In this document: positions 1-8,304 of the stretch, piece after piece
Numbering within the stretch: the first letter of the stretch is position 1
Layout of the letters: the number at the start of each line of letters is the position of its first letter
Source: Haloglomus halophilum
GTDB taxonomy: Archaea > Halobacteriota > Halobacteria > Halobacteriales > Haloarculaceae
Assembly (NCBI RefSeq): GCF_024298885.1
Contig: NZ_CP101168.1
Location: 62,001 to 126,000 of the forward strand
Direction of reading: 5' to 3'
Length of the DNA stretch: 64,000 nt
Made by a program: the position numbers and the translations under genes
The notes under the pieces: model-generated
The model's database searches: none
What the model was told of the DNA's origin: nothing
What the model saw: the letters and a program-made list of their open reading frames with translations, nothing else

Positions 1-2
1 TG

Positions 3-80
3 CTGAACGCGAACGGCGACTATTCGTCTGCCGAGGAATCGGCTAGAGCGGGAGTCCACGCTGAATGCCACGGCCTTTAG
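3..80 (+). pseudogene. C-terminal tail of a TnpB-like (IS200/IS605) protein, cut by window edge
   Basis: Frame 3 is open from the left edge and ends with residues SARAGVHAECHGL and a TAG stop that lies inside the adjacent hairpin. A stop codon overlapping a short perfect hairpin is the arrangement also seen after the complete tnpB at 34557-35831, and haloarchaeal TnpB proteins often end with such a tail. Only about 25 residues are visible and no catalytic motif is included, so the family assignment rests on context. Confidence 0.45.
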
Positions 81-87
81 GCCGTGG
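68..87 (+). repeat. right-end hairpin of an IS200/IS605-type element (putative guide-RNA 3' end)
   Basis: Perfect 8-bp stem CCACGGCC / GGCCGTGG with a TTTA loop. The hairpin at 35855-35874, behind a complete tnpB, has the same 8-bp stem and TTTA loop, which supports the element type. Whether an omega-RNA is made here is inference. Confidence 0.6.
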
Positions 88-90
88 TAG

Positions 91-198
91 CTTACCCTCC
101 AAGCGCTCCGCCCAGTCGTCCACGAACACCTCGATATCGAGGAGCGCGGTGGGTCACTCGCTAACATCCAGGATGCCGACACTGCCCTCGACGAATAG
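91..198 (+). pseudogene. tail of an unidentified gene left behind the insertion element
   Basis: Immediately after the hairpin a frame without start runs to a TAG at 196-198 and ends in the acidic residues EERGGSLANIQDADTALDE. It looks like the last 35 codons of a haloarchaeal gene disrupted by the element on its left. The family cannot be recognised. Confidence 0.3.
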
Positions 199-263
199 AC
201 TTGGGTAACGAGGACTACGTTGCCTCCGCTACCGTGTACTGTTCCTATCTCCCGGTCCCACAG

Positions 264-290
264 GTATTGGTACCCGAATGGGGTGAGGGA
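264..290 (+). promoter_or_regulatory. leader motif copy 1 (upstream of 297)
   Basis: GTATTGGTACCCGAATGGGG followed by TGAGGGA. C-run and G-run can pair as a hairpin, and the GGTGAGGGA part resembles a ribosome binding site 6 nt before the ATG. Member of a 17-copy family in this window. Confidence 0.6.
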
Positions 291-296
291 TTTGAG

Positions 297-629
297 ATGA
301 ACAACATCCACCCCGACGAGCGGTGCATCGACGACAACCACGCGGACAGCGACAGCGGCGCGGTGGCCCAACGCCGGTCCCCGGTCGGCGTCGAATTCAA
401 GACGGCCGAGGCAGTCACGTCCCCGACGCCCGACCACGACCCGCACGGCACCGGTGAGGTCTCCAGCGAGTTCGTCGTCTCGACGTGCGACACCCCAGGG
501 TGCGAGATGTCTGGTCTCGTCTCCGTCTCGCCTCTCAAAGACGCCGACGGCTTCTACGGGTGGCCGCCGTTCGACGTCATCTGCGAGGACTGCGCCGAAG
601 CCCACGGCCACGACGACTACACCTTCTAG
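297..629 (+). CDS. small zinc-binding hypothetical protein
   Basis: 110 residues. The ATG at 297 was preferred over the longer reading frame because it sits 6 nt after a leader motif. The C-terminal half holds a C-X4-C pair (CDTPGC) and a later C-X2-C pair (CEDC), so a single structural zinc site is likely. The N-terminus is rich in D, S and P and probably disordered. The family is not recognised. It is the first gene of the left backbone and stands alone, with about 400 nt of apparent non-coding DNA behind it. Confidence 0.6.
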   Translation: MNNIHPDERCIDDNHADSDSGAVAQRRSPVGVEFKTAEAVTSPTPDHDPHGTGEVSSEFVVSTCDTPGCEMSGLVSVSPLKDADGFYGWPPFDVICEDCAEAHGHDDYTF

Positions 630-738
630 TTCCTGTCCTCGTGGCCCACTGCGACGTATCGACGATTGACCAGTGCAACTCGGACGATGGAGGATCGGCA
701 GGCGTCGATCTCCCCACTCCCAACTTCTCCCCTCGTGG

Positions 739-765
739 GTATTGGTTCCCAAATGGGATGAGGGA
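739..765 (+). promoter_or_regulatory. leader motif copy 2 (orphan)
   Basis: GTATTGGTTCCCAAATGGGA followed by TGAGGGA, nearly identical to copy 1. No start codon or convincing reading frame follows before copy 3. The stretch 630-1025 holds this copy, copy 3 and otherwise nothing I can support. Confidence 0.55.
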
Positions 766-919
766 AGTTGAGTCGGAGAGCGAGGAGGCGGCGACGAGCG
801 CCGTCCAACTCCCGATCCGTCCGAAAACCCGAGGTGCGAGGCAGTGCCGGTGTGGTAGTGTGGTGACGAGGTCAACTCGTCATCCGCCGCTCTCGGTTGT
901 CCTGCTCGCGCTCCCGAGT

Positions 920-948
920 GTATTTGCCCCCGAAGGGGGGCGAGGGGG
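920..948 (+). promoter_or_regulatory. leader motif copy 3 (upstream of RPA-RPAP)
   Basis: GTATTTGCCCCCGAAGGGGG followed by GCGAGGGGG. CCCCC/GGGGG can form a tight hairpin with a GAA loop. The gene start is 77 nt beyond its end. Confidence 0.65.
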
Positions 949-1025
949 TGCGGGAGGGGCGAGGCCCGACTCGAGTGAGTCGGGCCTGTCCTGCCAGTAC
1001 CTCGAATCCCCTCAGAGAGATTACC

Positions 1026-2624
1026 ATGAGTGCAAACTCCAACCTCAGCGTGGAGCAGCGTGCGGCGAACATCAGCGGCGAGTTCGGCGAGATGGGTATC
1101 GACGTGCCCGCGGCCGACGTCCAGGCGGAGTTCTCGCAGATGACCGAGTTCAAAGTCCCCGTGGCGGACGCCGAGCAGTCCATCGTGCGCCGCGTCATCA
1201 ACGAGAACGACCTCGAGAACAGCGACCTGGCCGAGGGCGTCGCAGCCCTCGCTGGCTTCGGCGGCAACGCGAACCCGGGCTCCCAGGCGTTCGAACCGAC
1301 GCTCCTTGCCGATGTCCCCGCCCTCGGCGACGAGGAGTGGGTGGATGTCCGCGCCCAGGTCACCGACCTCTGGGAGGTCAACCACGACTCCATGCGGCAG
1401 GTCGGCCTCATCGCTGACGAGTCCGCACAGATGAAGTTCGTGGTCTGGGCGAAGAACACCGACGACCTGCCCACCCTCGAGGAGGGCGTCACCTACGACC
1501 TCGCCTCGGTCATCACGAACGAGTACGAGGGCAAGTACTCCATCTCGCTCAACAAGGCGAGTACGGTCAGAAAGTCCGAGGAAGTCGTCGAGCCCACCGA
1601 CGGGAAGACCCGGGCGACCGGCACGCTCGTCGCTCTCGAAGAGGGCAGTGGCCTCATCAAGCGCTGTCCCCACGAGGACTGCTCGCGCGTTGTCCAGAAC
1701 GGGCGCTGCTCGGAACACGGCGCCGTGGACGGCGTCTTCGATCTCCGACTGAAGGCCATCCTCGACGACGGCTCCCGTGCCATCCGCGCGCTGTTCAACG
1801 CCGAGATGGCCGAGCAGGTCACCGGTGTCTCCCTCGAGGAGGCCAAGGAAATGGCAGCCGAGGCGTTCGACGCCGGCGTCGTCGAAGCGGCCTTCCGTGA
1901 AGCCCTCATCGGCACGACGTTCGACGTTCGCGGCCCGGTCATCGGCGAGTACTTCCTCGTCGATGAAGCCGTCGAGACGACGTACTCGTCGGAGAACCCC
2001 GGCCTCGGTGACCCGTCCCTCGCTGATGCCGTCACACAGCGCCAACCCGCGAAGCGCGTCTTCGCCCAGGAACTGAACGCAGCCACCCACTCGTTCACCA
2101 GGCCCGAGGATGAGGGCGACGACCGTGCGCCGAAGTTCACGCTCCTGCCGAGTGGCGAGGCGGCCAACCGCGTACTGGTCGTCGGGACTCTCATCGAGAC
2201 CTCGGACGTTGGCAGTGACTCCGAGTTCTGGAAGGGGCGCGTGATGGCCGCGAGTGAGGCCGTCAATATCTACGCCGGGCAGTACCAGGCCGAGGCGATG
2301 GACGTGCTCCGGTCGGCTACCACGCCCGCGTACGTCGCCGTGGTCGGCAAAATCCACCACTACGAGACGGACTACGGCGTGAACGTCTCCATCCAGCCCG
2401 AGCACATCTCCATCGTCGGTGGCGAGGCGCGCGACTCGTGGGTGGCCGAGACCATCGACGCCACTCAGCAGCGCCTCGGAGCGCTCGCCAGTGGCGAAGC
2501 CGACGCCAGTGATGCCGTCGCGACTGTCTACGGTGAGGACATCTCGGATGTCGAAGCTGCGGTCGAAGCGGCGGCCGAAGACCTCGATCCTGAACCCGAG
2601 GCCCGGGCCGAACCCGTCCAGTAA
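1026..2624 (+). CDS. single-chain replication protein A fused to RPA-associated protein (RPA-RPAP)
   Basis: 532 residues. The N-terminal 330 residues match haloarchaeal RPA: an OB-fold around residues 115-185, then a zinc finger near residues 214-232 (CPHEDC ... C-X2-H) followed by a further OB-like region. From about residue 340 the chain continues into the RPA-associated protein family (COG3390-type), beginning KRVFAQELNAATHSF. In haloarchaea the two are normally separate adjacent genes, as seen at 12567-13532 and 13568-14371 in this same window, so this is a natural fusion of both partners. It should bind single-stranded DNA in replication and repair. ATG 1026 is preceded by leader copy 3. 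The acidic C-terminal tail resembles that of other ssDNA-binding proteins. Confidence 0.88.
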   Translation: MSANSNLSVEQRAANISGEFGEMGIDVPAADVQAEFSQMTEFKVPVADAEQSIVRRVINENDLENSDLAEGVAALAGFGGNANPGSQAFEPTLLADVPALGDEEWVDVRAQVTDLWEVNHDSMRQVGLIADESAQMKFVVWAKNTDDLPTLEEGVTYDLASVITNEYEGKYSISLNKASTVRKSEEVVEPTDGKTRATGTLVALEEGSGLIKRCPHEDCSRVVQNGRCSEHGAVDGVFDLRLKAILDDGSRAIRALFNAEMAEQVTGVSLEEAKEMAAEAFDAGVVEAAFREALIGTTFDVRGPVIGEYFLVDEAVETTYSSENPGLGDPSLADAVTQRQPAKRVFAQELNAATHSFTRPEDEGDDRAPKFTLLPSGEAANRVLVVGTLIETSDVGSDSEFWKGRVMAASEAVNIYAGQYQAEAMDVLRSATTPAYVAVVGKIHHYETDYGVNVSIQPEHISIVGGEARDSWVAETIDATQQRLGALASGEADASDAVATVYGEDISDVEAAVEAAAEDLDPEPEARAEPVQ

Positions 2625-2746
2625 GGCGAGAGAGCCTCCCTTCACTCCCCGAACGGTATTTGACGCTCGATTCACCCAGCGAGGACGCTCATCGTACCGT
2701 GCCCGGCGGCGTGCTTCCCCCCTGGTCCGGTCGCTATCGGACCCGA

Positions 2747-2776
2747 GTGTTGGTCCCCGAAGGGAGGTGAGGGAAG
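2747..2776 (+). promoter_or_regulatory. leader motif copy 4
   Basis: GTGTTGGTCCCCGAAGGGAG followed by GTGAGGGAAG. The next gene start is at 2921, so the untranslated stretch is longer (about 145 nt) than for most copies. Confidence 0.6.
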
Positions 2777-2920
2777 CGAGCAGGCGCGACACTCGAGCCG
2801 CGTTTGTCAGCGGCGCGTCTGTGCGCCGCGTTCCGGTCGGACCGTCCCGATTCGGCCCGTTCCGACTCGGTCGGATTTGGTTCGCAACGCCTGCTCCGTC
2901 CATTCCTGACCTGACCATCC

Positions 2921-3148
2921 ATGCTCCGCTACAGCACGTCCCGACTGAATGTACTGAACCTGACCATCGCCGTCGTCATCATGTTCTTCACCGCGTATGT
3001 GGGCCTCATCTTCCTCGCCACCGACCCGGCCTTCGTCGATACCGGCCTCCACACCCTCTGCATCGGCGGGTTCACTCTCTCACTCGCCTACGTCGTCCTC
3101 TCGACGACCAGTCGAGCGCTCAACGCGATATTCGTCTCGGGTTGGTAG
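2921..3148 (+). CDS. small membrane protein with two predicted helices
   Basis: 75 residues. A hydrophobic helix covers about residues 11-33 (NLTIAVVIMFFTAYVGLIFL) and a second about residues 44-63, with a short loop between. No family is recognised. It follows leader copy 4 and is the only gene between the RPA-RPAP fusion and the convergent DUF555 gene. Confidence 0.6.
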   Translation: MLRYSTSRLNVLNLTIAVVIMFFTAYVGLIFLATDPAFVDTGLHTLCIGGFTLSLAYVVLSTTSRALNAIFVSGW

Positions 3149-3361
3149 GCCTCCCGCTCCCCCCGGCTCGACCCATACCCTGCCACCCCGAGCCTCGCGC
3201 CTTCGGCGCTCGGCTGGTTACCGTCGCCCAGCAGCGCGGCTCTGTGCATCGAGCACCTGAGACGACGGTCGAATCGCTAGCGGCTACTGAGCCGATCTAA
3301 CACTCGACACTGGGTGATGAGTTGGGTATGCTCTTGAAGCTCAACGTGGAAGGGGGGTCTT

Positions 3362-3784
3362 CTATCCGAAATCCGCACCCTGTGTCTCCGAAATCTCGGC
3401 GGATTCGTCCACTGACTTGGTTCCTAACACTGTCAGAGGAATATCCTTCATCCGAACGCCCAACTCCCGTTTCGTCACCCGCTTACTCTCCTCATCCGAC
3501 CTCGCCGCTATCTCGACAACGACCGTTAGAACGACCAACGCGAAATCAGTCGTACATAGTGCCGCATCCATCTCATAGCCGCAGGACGGACACGCGACCT
3601 CTTGAACAATGATCTCTGAGGACCGCGCCGATGTCGCGTTCACCCGCCTGCCAACCTCCGCGACCGAGATGTTGATTGCGTCCTGCACGCCTCCCGCGCC
3701 TGCTACTACCCATGGAACCGAGACTCGCACCTCGAACCAGCTATCATCGGCAGCCGAGCCATCGCTCGAGAGCGGTACCTTCAT
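3362..3784 (-). CDS. DUF555/UPF0212 family protein
   Basis: 140 residues. The sequence follows the archaeal DUF555 (UPF0212) pattern: a beta strand WFEVRVSVPWVV, then VQDAINISVAEVGRRVN, a zinc-like CPSCG with a further cysteine in the next strand, a hydrophobic TTDFALVVLTVVVEI, and the closing RMKDIPLTVLG. Family members are usually about 110-130 residues and are of unknown function, widespread in Euryarchaeota. It is one of the few - strand genes on the left and stands alone, so it may be chromosome-derived cargo. ATG is at 3784. Confidence 0.72.
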   Translation of the reverse strand: MKVPLSSDGSAADDSWFEVRVSVPWVVAGAGGVQDAINISVAEVGRRVNATSARSSEIIVQEVACPSCGYEMDAALCTTDFALVVLTVVVEIAARSDEESKRVTKRELGVRMKDIPLTVLGTKSVDESAEISETQGADFG

Positions 3785-4313
3785 CGGTCACTTCCCCCCC
3801 GACAACGCGTCTCGGGTGACTGCTTCCGCGCTGCCCGTGTGCATCGCGTTCTCAACTGTCCGCTCAGAGTGTGGCCGTGTGTTAGCAACATCATAGTCAT
3901 CGAGGCGGGAATGGAGGGACCGCCCGTGGAGGGGTGACTGTCGCGCCAGCGGGGGAGCCGCACCGCAATACCGTGCCGTCCCGCACGGCACCGTATCGTA
4001 TTCGTCGTACGCTATCAGCGGATATGAGAGTTCGCGGTTTACACCCACCACATCACCCACATTCACCACATTCTGGCCGTCTCGCAGACCGCTCACGAAC
4101 TAGCGGCCCCTCGCTCTGTATCGACCAGGACACAGGCCCTGGGGAAGGAGTACCGAATCGGTAGAGACTAGAGAGCAACAATATCTGAGCGGGGCCGCAT
4201 CGGGACGAACACTGCTTCAGCAGTTCCGCTCGTCAGTCGACACGGATTACTCATATCGGGGGTGATGCTCGGAGAAGAACTGATTAGTTGGAAGCGTGAA
4301 ACGCCGAATTACG
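3785..4313. other. stretch without supportable gene
   Basis: Only weak open frames are present on both strands (for example - strand 3788-4096), with arginine- and proline-rich translations that look like shadows. A G+C-rich inverted repeat (CCGTGCCGTCCCGCACGG) lies near 3973-3990. I see no motif that identifies a gene. Confidence 0.4.
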
Positions 4314-4460
4314 ATGGGCTTACTCGAACTGCTGCGTGGGGACACAGCGGGCCCGACCGTAACTCAGTACGAGTGCCGGAACTGTGGCACGACCCTCTCG
4401 CCGAACGCCGAGGAGTGTTCCACGTGTGGCTCCAACGAGATCGCGGAGTACACGCTCTAA
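4314..4460 (+). CDS. 48-residue zinc-ribbon microprotein
   Basis: MGLLELLRGD at the N-terminus is followed by two C-X2-C pairs (CRNCGTTLSPNAEECSTCG) and the end EIAEYTL. This is the pattern of a very common haloarchaeal zinc-ribbon microprotein of about 45-60 residues, whose role is not established in general. The start lies downstream of a purine-rich stretch, and the four cysteines form one complete zinc site. It was too short to be called by length alone and is supported by its composition and cysteine spacing. Confidence 0.68.
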   Translation: MGLLELLRGDTAGPTVTQYECRNCGTTLSPNAEECSTCGSNEIAEYTL

Positions 4461-5046
4461 GTGCCCTCAAAGCCGATAGACCTCTTACTCCGTATCGGTA
4501 CGGGGAAGGCCAATCACGGGCCGGTCGCTCTGGTGATGAGCTTGATCGAGAGGTTACCCGAGAGAAACTGCATGAGGCGGCTCCCCCCCACGGGAGCAGT
4601 GCGCAATAGCACTCGCCTCCACCTCCGCAGCGACCGCCTCCAAGATGGCAGCGACGAGTCCTTTCGGGTGCGGGTAGTCCCACAGCATCGGACTGGTGGA
4701 CTGCTGGCCATGCCAAGTGGCCGTTACCCCTATCCTCAACCGTGTATGGCGTCCCGGTGTTGTTTTTGCCAGCGGGACGCCGGCAGGCGTTAGCAGAGTC
4801 GGTATCGTAGTGCTCGCTTTGAGCAGTCGGCACAGACACACTCTTCTGGAATGTGGCGTTCACCAACTGTTCTTTCGGAGATTGTCTTATTACGTGGGCG
4901 GACAGGCCGCCTCCGGAGGACAGTTCGGAATCCGCTCCGTTTCGACCGATTCCTACATCATCTAGGGTGGCCTATCACTTAAACGTCAGCGTGAGAAACT
5001 CGGGGCAGGCATTTGAACGGTAGTCTGTTTCTCCGAGGGCGGCGCG
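4461..5046. other. stretch without supportable gene
   Basis: Open frames here have compositions unlike haloarchaeal proteins (basic, serine-rich). A - strand frame near 4615-4690 reading DYPHPKGLVAAILEAVAAEVE could be a scrap of a former gene. The segment ends at the MITE at 5047. Confidence 0.4.
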
Positions 5047-5186
5047 AGCCTTGTTTAGGCGCTCTTGAAGACGTCTGCCGGTGATCCTATTGCCTACACA
5101 GAACCCATCGATGAGTGCTTATCCTTCCGATTTCGTTCTTTGAGCACGACCGTAGCGGACGATCTACACCGCGTCTAAACAGGGCC
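5047..5186. mobile_element. 140-bp MITE, copy A
   Basis: The ends are imperfect inverted repeats: AGCCTTGTTTAGGCGC on the left and GCGTCTAAACAGGGCC on the right. Nearly the same 9 bp flank it (GGCGGCGCG at 5038-5046, GACGGCGCG at 5187-5195, 8 of 9 identical), as expected for an aged target duplication. Length is exactly that of the copy at 16521-16660, which lies in inverted relative orientation (both share ACACCGCGTCTAAAC or its complement at one end). It has no coding capacity. The 285 nt behind it up to 5471 show no gene. Confidence 0.75.
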
Positions 5187-5471
5187 GACGGCGCGTATCC
5201 ACGCCGTGAACGACATGGTATTGCGCCTGTTCAGCCTATAATCCTTGAGTGGCTCCGCGCCGTCGCTGTCGCTCGGGGACAGTTGGAAAGGAAGTATATG
5301 ATTCTGAGTTCGATCGGTGTGAACTCGGGGGGTGCTAGGGTTCGTTACGTTTCAGTCCGACAGTACGACCGAACGTTCGGGGTAGTACCGTCGTCGAAGT
5401 CCGAGGTGGTGTCCGAATCTGAATCAAAATCCGAGATACTTCCAGCTCGAATCCGGGACCTGGACACCTGC

Positions 5472-7355
5472 TCATGTCGATTCACCCTGCAGACGCTTGA
5501 GCATCAGTTCGCCAAGCGTGGGGTCGCGCATACCAACGAGCTCCGCTTCGATGAGTGTCTGTACCTTCGCTGACTCAGGCCAGGAAGTCGAGACATCACC
5601 GGCGTAGTTCGCAGCAGCGCTTCGAGGCACAGCTTCACCCACATTCGACGAGCGAGACGACCGACCAACACGCTGTGGTGTGGCGGGCATCTGGCAGTCA
5701 GACGTGGGGCTGATCGGCGCACGGTCGAGAATCTCAATTTCAGACTCCCACCGCGAATCGAGCTTTGGCTGGCCCTGGTATGTCCGCTGGTGCTTCAAGT
5801 ATGGGAGCTTGAAGTCAACGAGACGAACCAGGTCACCTTCGTTCGGTTCGTCGATGGTCTTCTTCGAGATGATGACGCGTCCATCGGCATCGTCCGGGTC
5901 AGCCGTGGATGCAGTCTGTTCTCTCTCACTTGATTCCCAGACAGCGACGCGGACCTCATCCTCGCGGCGATTTCCATCCTTGACGATCAGGCCAAACTTC
6001 AGGCCAGGGACGTCAGCATGGTAGACCTTCTTCACGACACCCTGTGTGGTGACGTAGCCTTTCGAGGGCCCGAGGTTCGCCGTCAGAATCGACCGGACTC
6101 TGAGGACGTTCAACGGGTCAGCCTGTACCTGCTCAACGAGAGCGAGGAAGGCAGTCGTGAGATCAGCGCCGTCCAGAACACGCTGTGCGAGACTGGATGC
6201 AATCTCGACCGGCGAGGACCGAAGGTCGTGAACCAGGTCTCCATCAATCACCCGGCGTGCTTCACGAAGAACCTCATCACGGAGTTCGGGGTCTCTCTCA
6301 CCGAGCTCCCGAAGGGGCGCGGCGCGGTCGTAGATGATCTTCCGCAACTGCTGGCGCTTCTGTTCCCGACGGTCAGGAATCGTGCGCTCGTGCTTGATAC
6401 GGTAGTACTCAAGCCAGGCAGTGTGGGAATCCAACGTCGCAGCGAGACCAGTCATGTGACCGTCCTCGGCGATACCAGCAGACACTCGCTTGATCTCAGC
6501 ATCCAACGCTAACCGGCGTTCGATACCAGGAATCGACGAGCGCGAGTAGTCCTCGGGATTCGGAACGAGCGTGCGAAGCGGGACGATTGCTCCACTGGGG
6601 AGGGTTACTTCCAACTCCTGCGTGCTCAGACCCTCAGCCTCGCCTGGCGTCTGCTCATCCACGGGGATGACCTTCAGCTCGCGCAGGCGACGGGTGTGTT
6701 CATCGAGATCCTCGAGGGGGACGAGTTTCGTGCCTAACTGCACGGGGACGTCAGCCGAACTGACGGGAATGTACTCATCGGGGCCAGACGCCGTGCCCGT
6801 CAACTGATCGCCAGTTGGGTCGGTCAGGCGGTCGTGTCCGATGTAGAGGTACTCTCCGTGCGCGATGGAATCAGGCTCAGAGATCGCATCAGCCGGACGG
6901 CCGTGTGCGTTCATCTCAGCCCTCCGCTCGTCACTCCGAGATGCAACCATCGGCTGGCCGTAGAACCATCCGTAGTCGCTCTCTCGGAGACTGTCGTCGC
7001 TCTCGTCACCAACGAGTGCGATGCCGATGTTGTCGGCGTGTCCGTCGTCGTTCGTGTGCTCGAAGGCGTGAGCAACATCAACACCCGATTCCGTGCCAGC
7101 CGCGCGGCGCTCGTGCGTGGATTCGTCATCCAGGCCCAGCTGCCGGCGAACCATCGGTGACTCCACTCCGGCGTCGAGACGGCGGAACTCCTCTGGGGAG
7201 GACCCTGAAAGGGCCGGGAGATCATCGGTGAACGCCTGGTCGTACAGACGTTCGAGGCGGGACGGGTATTCATGTGCAGCTTCGATTTCGGTGCTACCGC
7301 TCGTCGTCTTGTGACCCACCTTGAGAGGGAGGTCACGGTCGTTGTCGACACTCAT
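5472..7355 (-). CDS. large OB-fold (RPA-like) protein of unknown role
   Basis: 627 residues from the ATG at 7355, chosen because a hairpin leader with GAACTTTGT directly precedes it. The first 330 residues are acidic and unrecognised. Around residues 330-430 there is a helical, charged region. From about residue 455 a likely OB-fold begins (SKGYVTTQGVVKKVYHADVP, then VRVAVWESSE and the strand GDLVRLVDFKLPYLKHQRTY). The region recalls the OB-domain of the protein at 10329-12042, which has a similar layout of a long N-terminal part, a helical middle and a single OB-fold. Single-stranded nucleic acid binding is inferred from the fold only. Confidence 0.62.
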   Translation of the reverse strand: MSVDNDRDLPLKVGHKTTSGSTEIEAAHEYPSRLERLYDQAFTDDLPALSGSSPEEFRRLDAGVESPMVRRQLGLDDESTHERRAAGTESGVDVAHAFEHTNDDGHADNIGIALVGDESDDSLRESDYGWFYGQPMVASRSDERRAEMNAHGRPADAISEPDSIAHGEYLYIGHDRLTDPTGDQLTGTASGPDEYIPVSSADVPVQLGTKLVPLEDLDEHTRRLRELKVIPVDEQTPGEAEGLSTQELEVTLPSGAIVPLRTLVPNPEDYSRSSIPGIERRLALDAEIKRVSAGIAEDGHMTGLAATLDSHTAWLEYYRIKHERTIPDRREQKRQQLRKIIYDRAAPLRELGERDPELRDEVLREARRVIDGDLVHDLRSSPVEIASSLAQRVLDGADLTTAFLALVEQVQADPLNVLRVRSILTANLGPSKGYVTTQGVVKKVYHADVPGLKFGLIVKDGNRREDEVRVAVWESSEREQTASTADPDDADGRVIISKKTIDEPNEGDLVRLVDFKLPYLKHQRTYQGQPKLDSRWESEIEILDRAPISPTSDCQMPATPQRVGRSSRSSNVGEAVPRSAAANYAGDVSTSWPESAKVQTLIEAELVGMRDPTLGELMLKRLQGEST

Positions 7356-7383
7356 ACAAAGTTCAGAAAGCGCCGTGCTTTCC
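7353..7383 (-). promoter_or_regulatory. hairpin leader of the - strand OB-fold gene
   Basis: Read on the - strand, GAAAGC (7382-7377) and GCTTTC (7371-7366) form a stem, followed by TGAACTTTGT and the ATG at 7355. The same arrangement occurs in the opposite direction at 7606-7637. A TATA-like stretch (GTTATAG) lies about 25 nt further upstream. Confidence 0.5.
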
Positions 7384-7775
7384 ACGCTCAGAGAAGCCAA
7401 AAGTGGCTATAACTGTATCGTGGCAATCCCGGGGATGTATAGCGATTTGGGCTGAAACCCCCAGAATCCCGCCCCGATTCAACGAGACGGGAGAAGGGCT
7501 GTTGGCACGGGGACAACCAGATCACCAGTCGTGCCCTCAGATCCACTTGACGCAACCAACCGAAAGCCAGCAATAGACAGCGCAACAGCTCATGAGTATT
7601 GGAGTGGAAGGCGAGTGCGCCTTCCGAACTTTGTATGATGAGCCGTTCAAGGCTCATGCCCTCCTACTTCTCCGGTTGATATAACGATATCGACCACCCT
7701 CCTTGAGGATGGTCGTTCTATAAATATGCAAGGCGAGTGCCCCGGGGTTTGTCCCTGAGGTACTTCACGAGCCGT
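7384..7775. other. intergenic control region between two - strand genes
   Basis: No gene is supported. The region holds a second hairpin leader in + orientation (7606-7657), another short inverted repeat around 7696-7716, an AT-rich stretch TATAAATATG near 7720, and repeated GGCGAGTG words at 7611 and 7733. It looks like a multi-signal control region or a decayed gene start. Confidence 0.45.
7606..7657 (+). promoter_or_regulatory. hairpin leader copy facing right, with second hairpin
   Basis: Perfect stem GGAAGGCG AGTG CGCCTTCC (7606-7625) is followed by GAACTTTGTATGA, the same words that precede the gene starting at 7355 on the other strand. The downstream ATG opens only a 14-codon frame, within which ATGAGCC/GGCTCAT forms a second perfect stem (7638-7657). 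Confidence 0.5.
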
Positions 7776-8186
7776 TCACCGTTCAGGACGCGGGGCTGAC
7801 TCGTAGCGCTCAATCTCGGCGGCCTTCTCTACCCGGTCGTAGATTTCTCGGAGCGTCTCTTCGGCGCGCAGGAGCTTGTGGTCCTTGAGGAATCGACGCC
7901 CCTCCTCGCTGATTCCGTAGAACGTGTACGGCAGATCGTTCTGCCGGTGGTCCTCAGGGAGTTCGACTTTCTCGACGATACCCGCGTCAACGAGTCGCTG
8001 CAGATGCTGGCGGATTGTTGTTTGACTCCGGCTCGGATTGACGTAGTCCAGCTCCTTCAGCGTCGGCAGCCCCGACGGATGCCCGAGGATATCCTGGACG
8101 AGCGAAAACCGCGTCTCCTGGGTGACGACGTTGAGTCGCTCACGGACGGTGTCAAGATCGCTCGTGGCCTCGTCGGAGGTACTCAT
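7776..8186 (-). CDS. winged helix-turn-helix transcriptional regulator
   Basis: 136 residues from the ATG at 8186. Residues 10-100 follow the usual haloarchaeal winged-helix pattern: TRFSLVQDILGHPSGLPTLK, a recognition helix in SRSQTTIRQHLQRLVDAGIV, then a wing (LPYTFYGISEEGRRFL). A helical, acidic tail could dimerise. It is divergent from the gene at 8305, with about 118 nt between the starts, so it may control both genes. A shorter start was preferred over one 14 codons upstream because of the typical MSTSDEATS start. Confidence 0.78.
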   Translation of the reverse strand: MSTSDEATSDLDTVRERLNVVTQETRFSLVQDILGHPSGLPTLKELDYVNPSRSQTTIRQHLQRLVDAGIVEKVELPEDHRQNDLPYTFYGISEEGRRFLKDHKLLRAEETLREIYDRVEKAAEIERYESAPRPER

Positions 8187-8304
8187 CGTCCCTATCTTCG
8201 TGGTAATCAGGCTAAAGTGTTTCGTCAAAATACGAATCGGTCAAAAGCGATACGCTAACTGTCTCGGTCGACACATTAAAATTGGTGGATGAGACGCCCA
8301 TCAA

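Noticed and set aside
3788..4096. 102-codon - strand frame directly upstream of the DUF555 gene
   Set aside because: No family, no promoter and composition like a shadow; kept as non-coding.
4309..4866. 185-codon - strand frame
   Set aside because: Lies opposite the zinc-ribbon microprotein and is arginine/cysteine/serine-rich without motif.
4968..4990. CTATCACTTAAAC resembling the end of an IS4-type haloarchaeal element
   Set aside because: No partner end or duplication was found nearby.
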